A stretch of DNA of 64,000 nucleotides from DASXUX01 sp036504595. Its GTDB lineage: Bacteria > Planctomycetota > SZUA-567 > H5-PLA8. Both the position numbers and the translations under genes were made by a program. The DNA is taken from the NCBI GenBank assembly GCA_036504595.1, contig DASXUX010000022.1, positions 62,001 to 126,000 of the forward strand, read 5' to 3'. The first letter of the stretch is position 1; the number at the start of each line of letters is the position of its first letter. The notes under the pieces were generated by a model that worked only from the letters and a program-made list of their open reading frames with translations, searched no databases and was not told where the DNA came from. Below are positions 51,981 to 60,598 of this stretch, one piece after another.

Positions 51981-53612
51981 TTATTCGAGGTAGCCCAGGT
52001 CCGCGAGGCGTTTCTCGACGGCCTGCTGCTCTTCCTGGTTGTAAACGGGGCTGGTCTGGGGATGTTCGGGCGAAGCGGATTCAACGTCGATGCGGATCTG
52101 CGGCGGGTCACTGAAGAGGTGCAGCATCGGCCGCCCGCTCATGCTGCTGGGAATCGACGCGCCCATGGCGGCGAGAATTGTCGGCGCAATGTCGGCGATG
52201 TTGGCTCGTGCGCTCAGGCCCTGCGAAGGCGTGATGCCCGTGCCTTGCATGGCGTAGACGCCGTCGGTGCGGTGCACGCCGCCGGGGGAATTCGGAGCGG
52301 GCTTGACGGGGGCGGAACTGGTCAGCTTCTGGCGCGGGAAGAATCCATCGGCGGGAACGACAACGAGGTCGGGCAGATTCAGCTCCTGCTTGCGCGCGAA
52401 GACTTCCTCGCCTTTGTAGACCTTTGTGAAAAGTGGTTCGGTGGTGCCCGGAATTTTTTCGCTGAGGAACTTGTCGATCAGTTCCTGGCGCACGGACTCG
52501 TACTGTTCCGGCGCGACACTGCCTTCGGGCTCGCGGCCTTTCAGGTTCACATAGACGAAGCCGTAGATTGCGGCGTGAGCCAGATAGGCTTTGGTGCGCG
52601 ACCAGTCGAGGAGCAGTTCGCGGCTACGGGCTCGGCGGGTTGCGGCGTTCATCGTTAGCAGCTTTATGCGATGCGACATGTTGCGCAGGTGGCCGAGGGG
52701 CTTGAGGAAACCCCAGTCGCGCAGAAGATTGTTCATGTAGATGCGGCCGCGGCTGGGGCCATGGCCGTGATCGGAAACCAGCACGCGCAGGGTGCGCTCG
52801 TCCACGCCGGGCTTAAAGCGCTGGCTGGTGCGCGAGTCGGTATGAAGGCAGAAGACGCGGCCGAGCATCTGGTCCACGCGGCGGAAGAATTTGTGGACCT
52901 GGTCGCGGCGAGTGGGGCTGGCCGAGGACGTTGCGGGGTCGCACCACTTCCAGGCTTTATGGAAGAGGATGTCGGTGGCTTGAAGGTAAGCGACCTGTAG
53001 ATCGGTCGGCCGCTCGCGCTGAAAATGAATCGCGAGCCGTTCGAGCAGATCGATGGCGGCGATGGCGCGGTCGATGTTGCCTTCGAAACCCTTTTCGCTG
53101 CGATCGTCAGCCCAGTCTTCTTCGAAGTTGAAGTGGAGGCCGGGCGAGACGTCGAGCACTTCATCGCGCAGCTCCTCCGGTTCGGTGAAGCGCACGTCGG
53201 TGTTGGGCGTTTCAAAACCGCTGACGATGTAGCCGCCTTTGAGCGGATAGGGCGGGTAGCTGCGTGGAAGGAAGATGCTCCCGCAGGTGGTGCCTTGATT
53301 GGTCAAGCGCGTCAGGAAATTCATCTCCCGCTGCGCGCTGCTGTCGTTGAACTGAAACTTGTGGCCGATCGGATCGTAGTGGACGAAGTTCAGCACGCCA
53401 TGGCGGCCAGGGTCTTGTCCCGTGAGAAATGTTGTCCAGGCCGGAGCGGTGTGCGGCGGGAGCGTCGATTCGAGAATGCCGTAGTGAGCTTTGTTCAGAA
53501 AGGCGCCGAGGGCCGGCATGACGCCGCTGTTGACCAAGGGCAGGAGCAACTCCCAGCACACTGAATCCAATGCGAGAATGAGGACTTTTTCGAAGGGCTG
53601 AAATTGGGGCAT
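51981..53612 (-). CDS. Alkaline-phosphatase-superfamily phosphodiesterase-like protein
   Basis: A 543-residue protein without a signal peptide. L-A-L-D-S at 13-17 gives the first metal ligand, P-A-W-T-T-F-L-T-G near 57-65 contains the threonine nucleophile region, and V-S-D-H-G-H-G-P supplies further ligands. The Y-V-N-L-K-G-R-E-P-E-G block is usual in the type I phosphodiesterase/nucleotide pyrophosphatase branch. The substrate is unknown and could be a nucleotide or a sugar-phosphate diester. It is on the same strand as the HzsA-related gene but separated by 211 bases. Confidence 0.85.
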   Translation of the reverse strand: MPQFQPFEKVLILALDSVCWELLLPLVNSGVMPALGAFLNKAHYGILESTLPPHTAPAWTTFLTGQDPGRHGVLNFVHYDPIGHKFQFNDSSAQREMNFLTRLTNQGTTCGSIFLPRSYPPYPLKGGYIVSGFETPNTDVRFTEPEELRDEVLDVSPGLHFNFEEDWADDRSEKGFEGNIDRAIAAIDLLERLAIHFQRERPTDLQVAYLQATDILFHKAWKWCDPATSSASPTRRDQVHKFFRRVDQMLGRVFCLHTDSRTSQRFKPGVDERTLRVLVSDHGHGPSRGRIYMNNLLRDWGFLKPLGHLRNMSHRIKLLTMNAATRRARSRELLLDWSRTKAYLAHAAIYGFVYVNLKGREPEGSVAPEQYESVRQELIDKFLSEKIPGTTEPLFTKVYKGEEVFARKQELNLPDLVVVPADGFFPRQKLTSSAPVKPAPNSPGGVHRTDGVYAMQGTGITPSQGLSARANIADIAPTILAAMGASIPSSMSGRPMLHLFSDPPQIRIDVESASPEHPQTSPVYNQEEQQAVEKRLADLGYLE

Positions 53613-53619
53613 GGTCTTT

Positions 53620-53719
53620 GTAACGCAATCCTCCTGGATTGCGGCGTTGTAGCGCAGTTCTCCCAGCTTGGCGCAATTCGCAAATTACGTTACGGCGCAA
53701 TCCAGGAGGATTGCGCTAC
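53620..53719. repeat. Dispersed palindrome, copies 2 and 3 as an inverted pair
   Basis: Two copies of the GCAATCC/GGATTGC palindrome lie in opposite orientation at 53620-53643 and 53695-53719. The second supplies the TAG stop codon of the oxidoreductase gene at 53716. Confidence 0.8.
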
Positions 53720-54810
53720 TGGAACTTCGCACGCTCCGGCGTTTTGCGCAAGGGAAGTTTCACGGCCTTGGCCGTTAGAGCGCTTTCGTAAACGGCCAGG
53801 ATGAGCTCGACGGACTTGCGAGCCTCGGTGCCATCGACCAGCAGCGGCTCTTTGCCGTTGAGCGCTCGAACGAAGTTTTCGAACTGGCGCTGGTGGCCAT
53901 CAAAGGAGATGGCCTTCGGATCGCCGGCGCCGCTTTGCAGGCCCGCGGGCGGAGCGAGGTCGATGCGCCGCAGGGCGTCTTCGGGCTGTTCCTGGTTGAA
54001 CTGCCAGCTTGCGAGATAGCCGCCGCGCAGCTTGGCCGTGCCGCGATCGCCGCTGATCCAGACTTCGGCGGCCTCACCGGGGAAGCAGGCGGTGCTGCCC
54101 ATCAGCACGCCGAGTGCGCCCGACTGGAAACGCAGCGCGGCGACGCCGGTGTCTTCGACTTCGATGCGATTGTGAGCGAGGCAGCCGGCGAAGCCGACGA
54201 CTTCGGCGACCTGCCCGCCGAGATATTGAAGCAAGTCGAGATTGTGGATGGATTGATTCATCAGGGCGCCGCCGCCGTCGAGCTTCCAGGTGCCACGCCA
54301 GCCGCCGGCGTCGTAGTAGGCCTGTTCGCGCCACCAGGGAATCAGCGCGCCACAGAAGACGATTTTGCCAAAGCGGCCTTCGACCAGCGCGGCCTTGACG
54401 GTCTTCACGGCGGCCAATGAACGGGACTGGAACACGCCGGCGAGCATGACTTTGTTTTCGCGGCAAGCGTTGATCATCGCGTCGCAGCGTTCGAGCGTCA
54501 CATCGAGCGGCTTTTCGCAGATCACATGTTTGCCGTGATTGGCCGCCGCGACTGCCGGTTCCATGTGCGTGCCGGACGGGGTCGCGATCGTGACGACATC
54601 CACGCCTTTGGCGCTGAGGAACTCTTCGATCTTGCCGGTGAAAACGGGGACGCCGAAATCTTTGCTGAACTTCTCGGCTCGTGAAACCGCGATGGGTTCG
54701 TACGCGGCGGCCAGGTAGCCACCCTCCATCGCCTGGATCGCCTTCGCGTGAAACTCCGCGATCGTGCCGATGCCAATGATGCCAAAACCGCGTCCGCCGG
54801 CTGCAGCCAT
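53716..54810 (-). CDS. Gfo/Idh/MocA-family oxidoreductase
   Basis: A 364-residue cytoplasmic NAD(P)-dependent dehydrogenase. I chose the ATG at 54810 with GGAGGGG 6 bases before it; an upstream extension is not protein-like. The Rossmann motif G-I-I-G-I-G-T-I-A lies near the N-terminus and C-E-K-P-L at about 101-105 is the family signature. Substrates of the family are sugars, sugar acids or inositols, which agrees with the setting. The last codon precedes a TAG that is part of an intergenic palindrome. Confidence 0.92.
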   Translation of the reverse strand: MAAAGGRGFGIIGIGTIAEFHAKAIQAMEGGYLAAAYEPIAVSRAEKFSKDFGVPVFTGKIEEFLSAKGVDVVTIATPSGTHMEPAVAAANHGKHVICEKPLDVTLERCDAMINACRENKVMLAGVFQSRSLAAVKTVKAALVEGRFGKIVFCGALIPWWREQAYYDAGGWRGTWKLDGGGALMNQSIHNLDLLQYLGGQVAEVVGFAGCLAHNRIEVEDTGVAALRFQSGALGVLMGSTACFPGEAAEVWISGDRGTAKLRGGYLASWQFNQEQPEDALRRIDLAPPAGLQSGAGDPKAISFDGHQRQFENFVRALNGKEPLLVDGTEARKSVELILAVYESALTAKAVKLPLRKTPERAKFQ

Positions 54811-55117
54811 GAATTTCCCCTCCGCTGCGTTGTGTATATCGTTCGCAGCAAAGCGCCCCATTCTGTAGAAGCTTGTGCAGAATGCAAGAGGATGGTGCAC
54901 GATGACTTATCAAATTTTCGATCTATATCTTTTTTATGTGTGCGTGGGACGCTTTTGCGACACTAACGATGAAGTCCAGAAGTCCAGAAGTCCAGAAGTC
55001 GAGGAGTCGAAGGATCGTTGCAGAGCTTCGTTCATCACAAGCCTCCGACTCTGGACTTCTGGACTCTCGACTTCTAGACTGCTGAGTGCGCGCTCTGGCA
55101 AAGGCTGGAGGTGGATT
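54811..55117. other. 307 bp divergent spacer with word repeat
   Basis: No gene is supported. The spacer contains word repeat W14, and an AT-rich stretch near 54905-54945 could hold promoter elements for the plus-strand gene. Confidence 0.5.
54970..55080. repeat. Word-repeat element W14 (AGTCCAGA words), inverted arms
   Basis: The left arm, 54970-55013, has four to five AAGTCCAG or AGTCGAGG words. The right arm, 55044-55079, has CTGGACTTCTGGACTC-type words. They are inverted. The same word set is used at W1 and W15. Confidence 0.85.
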
Positions 55118-56476
55118 ATGAAAGTTCCGTTGAGTCTGCTGCTGTGCGCACCGTTACTCGCGCTGGCCGCGGAGTCCGACACGCCGGTCAAGCCCGGCGG
55201 TGAATGGCAGAAAATTGAAACCAAACTTGTGCCCATCGCGCAGCCGCGACAAATTCTCTCGCCGGGCTTATTCGATCATGAGCTGCTGAAAGTTGTCACT
55301 CTGCCAAAAGACGGCACGCCGGCCGATCTGGGACTGCCGCACGCCGGCAAAGACAAGAACGGCAAGGAATATCCGGCGCTGACGGCCCGGATCGCGCAGC
55401 ACTTCGTCTGGGTTGATTTCAATGGCGACGGCCGCGCGTCCGCCGACGAAACCCGCTCCGTGGAAGCGGATGGCTACACGGATGTCTTCTCCTGCACGCT
55501 GCACTATGAAGACGGCACCGCTGCGCCTTACAGCTTCCGGCTGAAGTCACTTGGAGACGATAAATACGCGGTTCAGCGCGCCTGCGCGCGCGTCGCGGAA
55601 GTGAACGGCCAGAAACTCGTCCTGCTCGACGAAAACGGCAACGGCAAGTACAACGAGGCCGATAAGGACGCATTGATCGCGGGCGACGCGCCGGTCGCCT
55701 TTGTCGGCAAGTACGTGCAGCTTGGAAACAAGTTTTTTGAACTGCTCGTGCACGAAGCCGGCACGCTGATCGAAGTCCGTCCGGTGCCCGAACAGAACTT
55801 TCCTCTTGGCTACGTCGATATTTTCGAAAAACACAAAGCGCCGCAGAAAGCCGAGAACCTGCACACGCACATGATCATCATCAGCGGCGCGGAGGGTTCG
55901 TTTGCGTTCGACGAGCGCCGCCGCAAGATCAAAGTTCCCGCGGGGGCGTATGACATCACCTTTGGCCTGTTCGAACGCGCCAAAGAAATCGTTTACATGA
56001 AGAAAGGCGAGAAGACGACTTTCACCGTTGAAGGCGAGAAGACCGCGGCGCCGGCGTGGGGCGCTGACGTCGAAGCGCGGTTTACGGTCAAGGCGGGGCC
56101 GAAGCCGGTAGCCAAGCCGGAGCCCAAGGCGAACCCGGAAAAGGCGGTGGACGAGAACTTCATCATTGTCAGTCCGCCGACGTTCGTTGGCGCGGGAAGC
56201 GAACAGTATTTTCCGGAGAACTACAAGATCATTCCGGTCACTGCCGCGATCGCGCAAGTCATGGCCGACGCCAAAATGCGAGCCGATCGCAGCATCCCCG
56301 TTGGATCGCACCGCTACGATGTGCTGCCCAACGGCGATCTGGCGCCGACCACATTCAAGCCGGCCCGCAATTACAATGACGAGTACGAAATTACGGTGGA
56401 CTACAATTCCGGCATTCTGGGCAGCGTGAACACGAAGCAGCGGTTTCGCTTTACGTACAGGAAGCCGGTGAAGTGA
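55118..56476 (+). CDS. Secreted protein with EF-hand-like calcium loops
   Basis: A 452-residue protein. The ATG at 55118 is preceded by GGAGGTGG and followed by a signal peptide of 18 residues. Two loops fit calcium-binding EF-hand patterns: D-F-N-G-D-G-R-A-S-A-D-E near residue 112 and D-E-N-G-N-G-K-Y-N-E-A-D near 172. The remaining parts are beta-rich without a recognised domain. It may be a calcium-stabilised surface or periplasmic protein. Its function is unknown. Confidence 0.65.
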   Translation: MKVPLSLLLCAPLLALAAESDTPVKPGGEWQKIETKLVPIAQPRQILSPGLFDHELLKVVTLPKDGTPADLGLPHAGKDKNGKEYPALTARIAQHFVWVDFNGDGRASADETRSVEADGYTDVFSCTLHYEDGTAAPYSFRLKSLGDDKYAVQRACARVAEVNGQKLVLLDENGNGKYNEADKDALIAGDAPVAFVGKYVQLGNKFFELLVHEAGTLIEVRPVPEQNFPLGYVDIFEKHKAPQKAENLHTHMIIISGAEGSFAFDERRRKIKVPAGAYDITFGLFERAKEIVYMKKGEKTTFTVEGEKTAAPAWGADVEARFTVKAGPKPVAKPEPKANPEKAVDENFIIVSPPTFVGAGSEQYFPENYKIIPVTAAIAQVMADAKMRADRSIPVGSHRYDVLPNGDLAPTTFKPARNYNDEYEITVDYNSGILGSVNTKQRFRFTYRKPVK

Positions 56477-56478
56477 GA

Positions 56479-56521
56479 GCGAAAAGTCGAAGAGTCGAGA
56501 AGTCGAGGAGTCTAGAAGTCG
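56479..56521. repeat. Word-repeat element W15 (AGTCGAGA words)
   Basis: Five AAGTCGA or GAGTCGAG words lie in the 71-bp spacer between two plus-strand genes. They are the complement of the words at W1. Confidence 0.75.
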
Positions 56522-56547
56522 GCGGATTGTGAGGTTGGACGCAAAAC

Positions 56548-57534
56548 ATGTCGAATATGCAGTCGTTAACCGGGCTGATCGCAGCCACCTGTGCTCCGTT
56601 GAAGGACGATGGGGCGCTGGCAGTTGATCGAACCGGAAAGATCGTCGAACAGCTTCTGCGCGAAGGGGTGTCGGGCCTGTACGTGAACGGGACGACCGGC
56701 GAAGGGCTTTCACTGACGGGTGCGGAACGGCGGGCGATTGCCGAAGCGTACGTCTCCGCGGCCGCGGGGCGGGTTCCCGTGCTGGTGCAGGTTGGACACA
56801 ACAGCTTGCGCGAATCGCGCGAACTGGCGGCTCACGCGCAGAAGATCGGGGCCGCGGGCGTGTCGATGATGGCGCCGAGCTACATTAAACCGGATTCCGC
56901 GCGCACGATGGTCGATTGCCTTGCCGAGGTGGCGGTGGGCGCGCCGGAGTTGCCGATTTATTACTATCACATTCCGCACCTGACGGGCGTCACGCTGGAC
57001 GTTCCGGAGATTTTGCGGTTAGCGGCCGAGAAGATTCTCAGTTTTGCGGGAATGAAGTTTACCTCGCCTGCGCTGCACGAATTTCAGAGTTGTTTGGAAT
57101 TTGGGAGAGCACGCTTGAGTTCGCGCCAAAAAAACGGTGCGAACACAAGCGTGCCACACGGCGCGAACACAAACGTGCCACCGCTCAATTGTCTTTGGGG
57201 CGTGGACGAGATGCTGCTGAGCGCGTGGAACATTGGCGCGCGGGGGGCGGTCGGCAGCACATACAATTTCGCAGCGCCGCTTTACCGCCGCATGCTGGAT
57301 GCGCTTGCACGGGGCGATATGGACGAAGCGCGCAAACGGCAAGCTCAGGCCGTGCTGATGCTGCGCGTGCTGAACCGCTACCGCGGCCTGGCCGCCTTCA
57401 AAGTCGTGATGCAGTTCATCGGCCTGGACTGCGGCCCGGCGCGGTTGCCGCTGCGGACGCTCGACAAATCGGAACGCGACGCGCTTCGCCGCGAGTTGCA
57501 GGAGATTGGGTTTTTCGAGTGGGCGCGGCCGTGA
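56548..57534 (+). CDS. nanA: N-acetylneuraminate lyase (DHDPS family)
   Basis: A 328-residue TIM-barrel enzyme that probably cleaves N-acetylneuraminate to N-acetylmannosamine and pyruvate. G-T-T-G-E at 48-52, Y140 in Y-Y-Y-H-I-P, and K170 in G-M-K-F-T-S-P (the Schiff-base lysine) follow the sialate-lyase pattern rather than that of dihydrodipicolinate synthase. G-A-V-G-S-T-Y-N-F is also lyase-like. A loop of about 27 residues at 187-213 (R-L-S-S-R-Q-K-N-G-A-N-T-S-V-P-H-G) is encoded by a repeat and is roughly 20 residues longer than usual. No sialidase, kinase or epimerase gene is close by. Confidence 0.82.
   Translation: MSNMQSLTGLIAATCAPLKDDGALAVDRTGKIVEQLLREGVSGLYVNGTTGEGLSLTGAERRAIAEAYVSAAAGRVPVLVQVGHNSLRESRELAAHAQKIGAAGVSMMAPSYIKPDSARTMVDCLAEVAVGAPELPIYYYHIPHLTGVTLDVPEILRLAAEKILSFAGMKFTSPALHEFQSCLEFGRARLSSRQKNGANTSVPHGANTNVPPLNCLWGVDEMLLSAWNIGARGAVGSTYNFAAPLYRRMLDALARGDMDEARKRQAQAVLMLRVLNRYRGLAAFKVVMQFIGLDCGPARLPLRTLDKSERDALRRELQEIGFFEWARP
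57109..57179 (+). repeat. In-frame repeat inside the sialate lyase gene
   Basis: The left arm GCACGCTTGAGTTCGCGCC is inverted relative to two direct copies of a G-G/C-GCGAACACAA-G/A-CGTGCC unit (57136-57155, 57161-57179). The insert keeps the reading frame and encodes an N-G-A-N-T-S-V-P-type tandem. It is unrelated to the palindromic element of clusters A and B. Confidence 0.75.
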
Positions 57535-57629
57535 GTTTGGTGCCACTGGCACGCGCTACTGCTTTTCGCGGCGCTTGCCAGTGCCGGCAGACGCCTGCCA
57601 AGGTCTCGTCTTTCTGGGAGAGCTTACGT

Positions 57630-58103
57630 ATGTTCGGATGGCTTTTTGGAGAAAAGCGTAAGAAGCCGAAGTGGACGGTCCACCTGGAAGGCGCCGCCCA
57701 GACAAACGTGGAGACGGCTGCGGCTTGGACGGTGTATGGTGGCATCAAGACGATGGTTCGAGACGGCAGTTTTGCGAAGCAGTTTCCTGAGGGATGTGGA
57801 CGAACGTCTCCATTTGACGAGGAATATTTTGCTCGGGACGCAATGGCTGAGTTTTGGGGCACACAGCCTCTTACGAAGCAAGCATCCGACGCGTACCTCC
57901 AGTGGCTCGTCAATGTCCGAAATGAAGGGTTAATTCAAGAATACGTCTGGCAATTCCTGCGTGAGCAGGACTGGCCTCAGCCTAGCGGGTTGAATCTTGA
58001 GCGTTGGGAGAAGTGGTTGCTAGCGAATCGTTTTACTGAAAATAAGGCGTTAACGCTGGCTTTCATCACACGCGAAGGCGCCAGCGCTTCTCGCACGTCG
58101 TGA
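57630..58103 (+). CDS. Small hypothetical protein
   Basis: A 157-residue soluble protein with no motif I recognise. The ATG at 57630 has GGGAGAG upstream and the frame starts M-F-G-W-L-F-G-E-K-R-K-K, a common start of small unknown proteins with a basic N-terminus. Codon use is less GC-biased than in the neighbours, which may suggest recent transfer. It follows a 95-bp spacer after the lyase gene that contains an inverted GTGCCACTGGCA/TGCCAGTGCC pair. Confidence 0.55.
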   Translation: MFGWLFGEKRKKPKWTVHLEGAAQTNVETAAAWTVYGGIKTMVRDGSFAKQFPEGCGRTSPFDEEYFARDAMAEFWGTQPLTKQASDAYLQWLVNVRNEGLIQEYVWQFLREQDWPQPSGLNLERWEKWLLANRFTENKALTLAFITREGASASRTS

Positions 58104-58252
58104 ACTAGAGTTCTTGAACTCTGCGTTTAACGGAAAGCGCTGAGCCCCAATGTCGCTCAATGGCGTGGAGCGTTTAAGGATATGAAGTGAGTTCAGCGCT
58201 CACGGTTTCGCCATCGGGTCGATGTACTTCGTTGTCCTCGCGCCGTTCTGAA

Positions 58253-58744
58253 TTACGCTTGCTGCAGTTGTCGATGGCGATACAGCCGCCGCGCCAGCGC
58301 GATTTGTCCGGCGTGCCAGATTTCGTGACGCAGGCATGATGCCAGGAATTCGGCGAGGGTCTTGGCGCCGTGTCCACACGCGCCCGCCAAGTCGGCTTCG
58401 GTCAGCTTAGCAACTTCTGCGCGCAAGGCGTCATGGCTGCCGTGCAGCGCGTCAATGGTCTGCTGCAGCGACATGACGGGCGGCTGAGGAGGATCGGCGA
58501 TTTCTTTCTGCGGCCGCAACCGAATCACGTTCGCGTAATGCAAGTTGCACCAGTGGATATGGACAAGCTGCCCGAGGATGCTGCCGGGCGGTGGCATATT
58601 GGCTTCGCGCTCCTCCGCCGCGTAACAGGGCCCTTGGAAGGTCGCTTCGTCGGGCGTGACGTCCTTCAGCACTGATTGCAACGACTCCCAGTTGTGATTC
58701 CAGTTACGATCGAATTGCATGAGTAGAAGCGCGATGGCGTTCAT
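58253..58744 (-). CDS. DinB-family protein
   Basis: A 163-residue four-helix-bundle protein. L-V-H-I-H-W-C-N near residue 62 and R-H-E-I-W-H-A-G-Q-I near 140 give the three metal-binding histidines of the DinB fold. Members include thiol transferases and other enzymes, so the activity is unknown. It starts M-N-A-I-A without a signal peptide. Confidence 0.82.
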   Translation of the reverse strand: MNAIALLLMQFDRNWNHNWESLQSVLKDVTPDEATFQGPCYAAEEREANMPPPGSILGQLVHIHWCNLHYANVIRLRPQKEIADPPQPPVMSLQQTIDALHGSHDALRAEVAKLTEADLAGACGHGAKTLAEFLASCLRHEIWHAGQIALARRLYRHRQLQQA

Positions 58745-58789
58745 TGGTTCTCCAGGGTCACTAAGAGCGAAGGGGGCACAAGCGGCCGC

Positions 58790-59773
58790 TTACTCCGGCA
58801 ACCGGTACAATGTTACTCGCCCGTTGCTCATGCCCGCCACGCATTTTCCATCGGGCGAGCGAATGAAGGCCGTATCGATCGGGCCTGTCCGCACGCCGCT
58901 GGCGGAGTGGCTTCCAATGCCGGGGTATGCCGCCATGCTCGGTGCTTCAACATTGACCAACGCCAAGCGATCGTAACCGCGACCGTGGATGCCGTAGTGC
59001 GCGTAGAACCCGCAGCGCACGATCAGCCATTTGCCGCATTGAGCGACGGCCTCGATGGAGTCGTTCACCAGCACCTTGCCCGAGTCCATCTGCATGCGCG
59101 ACTTGGGATAATCGGCGACCGCGGTTGCGTACAGATCGCGGAACGCGCCGGTCGCGTCGATCTGAATTTCCTTTCCGCCCGTGCTGAGCTGGATCGTTAA
59201 CTGCTTTTTTCCCAGAAGCTTGGGCACGTCTTCGACAGGCACGTACTGCTTGCGCTGTTTGGCTGCATCGGCGTCAAGATCCGTGAGATTGAGCTTTACG
59301 CCCACTGGCGCAGCGGAGCGCTCTTTGCGCAGCGCTTCCAAGTCCGGAAAATGCTTCGCGGCGAGCACCTTCTTTTCCTTCATGCTCCAGGCTACCGCCG
59401 TTTTGGAACTCAGATCCTCCTCGGGGCCGAACTGCGCGATGTAGACAACTTCCAGATTATTGTCAGCCGCGAAGACTCCGATCGACCAGCGGAAATAGTC
59501 CGCATTGACCGGCTGCTGCTTGAACAGCGGGACGAACCCAAGCGACTCCACCTTCCCGGTCTTCGTGTCAGCGGCGCGCAGTTCGCTGCCCTGCGCGGGG
59601 TCTCTGGGAAGGACGGCATAGACAAAGTGCTGGCCGTCGAACGTGAACGCGCCGCCTGTGTAGGCCATCTCTCCGAGCTCGATTGGCGGCGGAATAGGCG
59701 CGTCCTTGTCGGATGCTGCATGCGCGACCAGCGCCAGAAGTAACGCAAAGAGGGTGAAGCGGTAAGCAAACAT
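58790..59773 (-). CDS. Secreted hypothetical protein
   Basis: A 327-residue exported protein. I chose ATG at 59773, since GGAGGAAA precedes it and a signal peptide ending near A-H-A-A follows; an ATG eight codons earlier would overlap the ribosome site. The C-terminal R-S-P-D-G-K-C-V-A-G-M-S-N-G-R-V-T-L-Y suggests a beta-propeller blade. No further family assignment is possible. Confidence 0.6.
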   Translation of the reverse strand: MFAYRFTLFALLLALVAHAASDKDAPIPPPIELGEMAYTGGAFTFDGQHFVYAVLPRDPAQGSELRAADTKTGKVESLGFVPLFKQQPVNADYFRWSIGVFAADNNLEVVYIAQFGPEEDLSSKTAVAWSMKEKKVLAAKHFPDLEALRKERSAAPVGVKLNLTDLDADAAKQRKQYVPVEDVPKLLGKKQLTIQLSTGGKEIQIDATGAFRDLYATAVADYPKSRMQMDSGKVLVNDSIEAVAQCGKWLIVRCGFYAHYGIHGRGYDRLALVNVEAPSMAAYPGIGSHSASGVRTGPIDTAFIRSPDGKCVAGMSNGRVTLYRLPE

Positions 59774-59934
59774 GATTTTGGTTTCCTCCGTGGGCATTTA
59801 GACGCACTGCTCTATGAAAGGTTTCGGGAATTCTGCGTCTGGCGTTTGGGCACGGTTGTCAAAGAGTGAATCCGAATCTGGCAGCGCCGGCTGGTGGCAG
59901 TAAACTCAGCCGTCTTTTAGCGCGAGGCCAACAC

Positions 59935-60576
59935 GTGGCGACGCCAAAGTACTTCAAAGATCCCCAGCCCGGCGTCATGAGTGCGCTGGTGGAGAGAACG
60001 CACGCTGACATTTTGGACTGGTGCGCCGGACGACATTGGCCGCTGCGAGCTCTGCTGCTGTCGTGGCTGGCGTATGTGGGCGTAAGGCAATTTTGGGATC
60101 CGATGTACGCCGGACAGAATCTTTTTGCTGCGATCAACCTGGGCATTCACGAAGGCGGGCATCTGCTGACAGGCGGAATGGGCAAGTTCATCTGCGCTGC
60201 AGCCGGAAGTTTTCTGCAATGCGCGGTGCCGGTGATCTCGGTTTTCGTTTTCTTGAAGCAGCGCGATTATTTCGGGATCAGCGTCTGCTTTGGCTGGCTG
60301 AGCATCAACTTCGTAAGCGTCGGAGTCTACATGGCGGATGCTCAGAAAATGGCGCTTCCGCTGGTGACGGTCGGAGGCGGTTCTGGACATATTGAGGAGA
60401 TCCACGATTGGCACTTCCTCTTCGGCCGGATGGGTCTATTGAATATGTGCGAAGAGATCGGCGGCCTGACGCGCTTTCTGGGTCACGTCTCCATGCTCGC
60501 GTGTATGATCGCCGGGGGGTGGTTGCTGTGGAAGATGGCAACCCTGCCCAAGCCGAAACGCAAGCCATCACTGTGA
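59935..60576 (+). CDS. Membrane protein with HEGGH motif
   Basis: A 213-residue multi-pass membrane protein. I chose GTG at 59935 with GAGG 7 bases before it; an in-frame GTG at 59866 gives 236 residues but no clear ribosome site. H-E-G-G-H is the H-E-x-x-H zinc motif of membrane metalloproteases and lies at the edge of a hydrophobic segment, as in M50 site-2 proteases. The length and the remaining topology are not typical of that family, and the third ligand is not evident, although the D-x-x-H-W-H-F region might provide it. It could also be a non-proteolytic membrane protein. Confidence 0.6.
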   Translation: MATPKYFKDPQPGVMSALVERTHADILDWCAGRHWPLRALLLSWLAYVGVRQFWDPMYAGQNLFAAINLGIHEGGHLLTGGMGKFICAAAGSFLQCAVPVISVFVFLKQRDYFGISVCFGWLSINFVSVGVYMADAQKMALPLVTVGGGSGHIEEIHDWHFLFGRMGLLNMCEEIGGLTRFLGHVSMLACMIAGGWLLWKMATLPKPKRKPSL

Positions 60577-60598
60577 CTGAAGCACTGCTCCTCGCGCG

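Noticed and set aside
56916..57629. Long upstream part of a 395-residue frame over the sialate lyase gene
   Set aside because: It overlaps the lyase in another frame and only the last 157 codons, after a ribosome site, look like protein.
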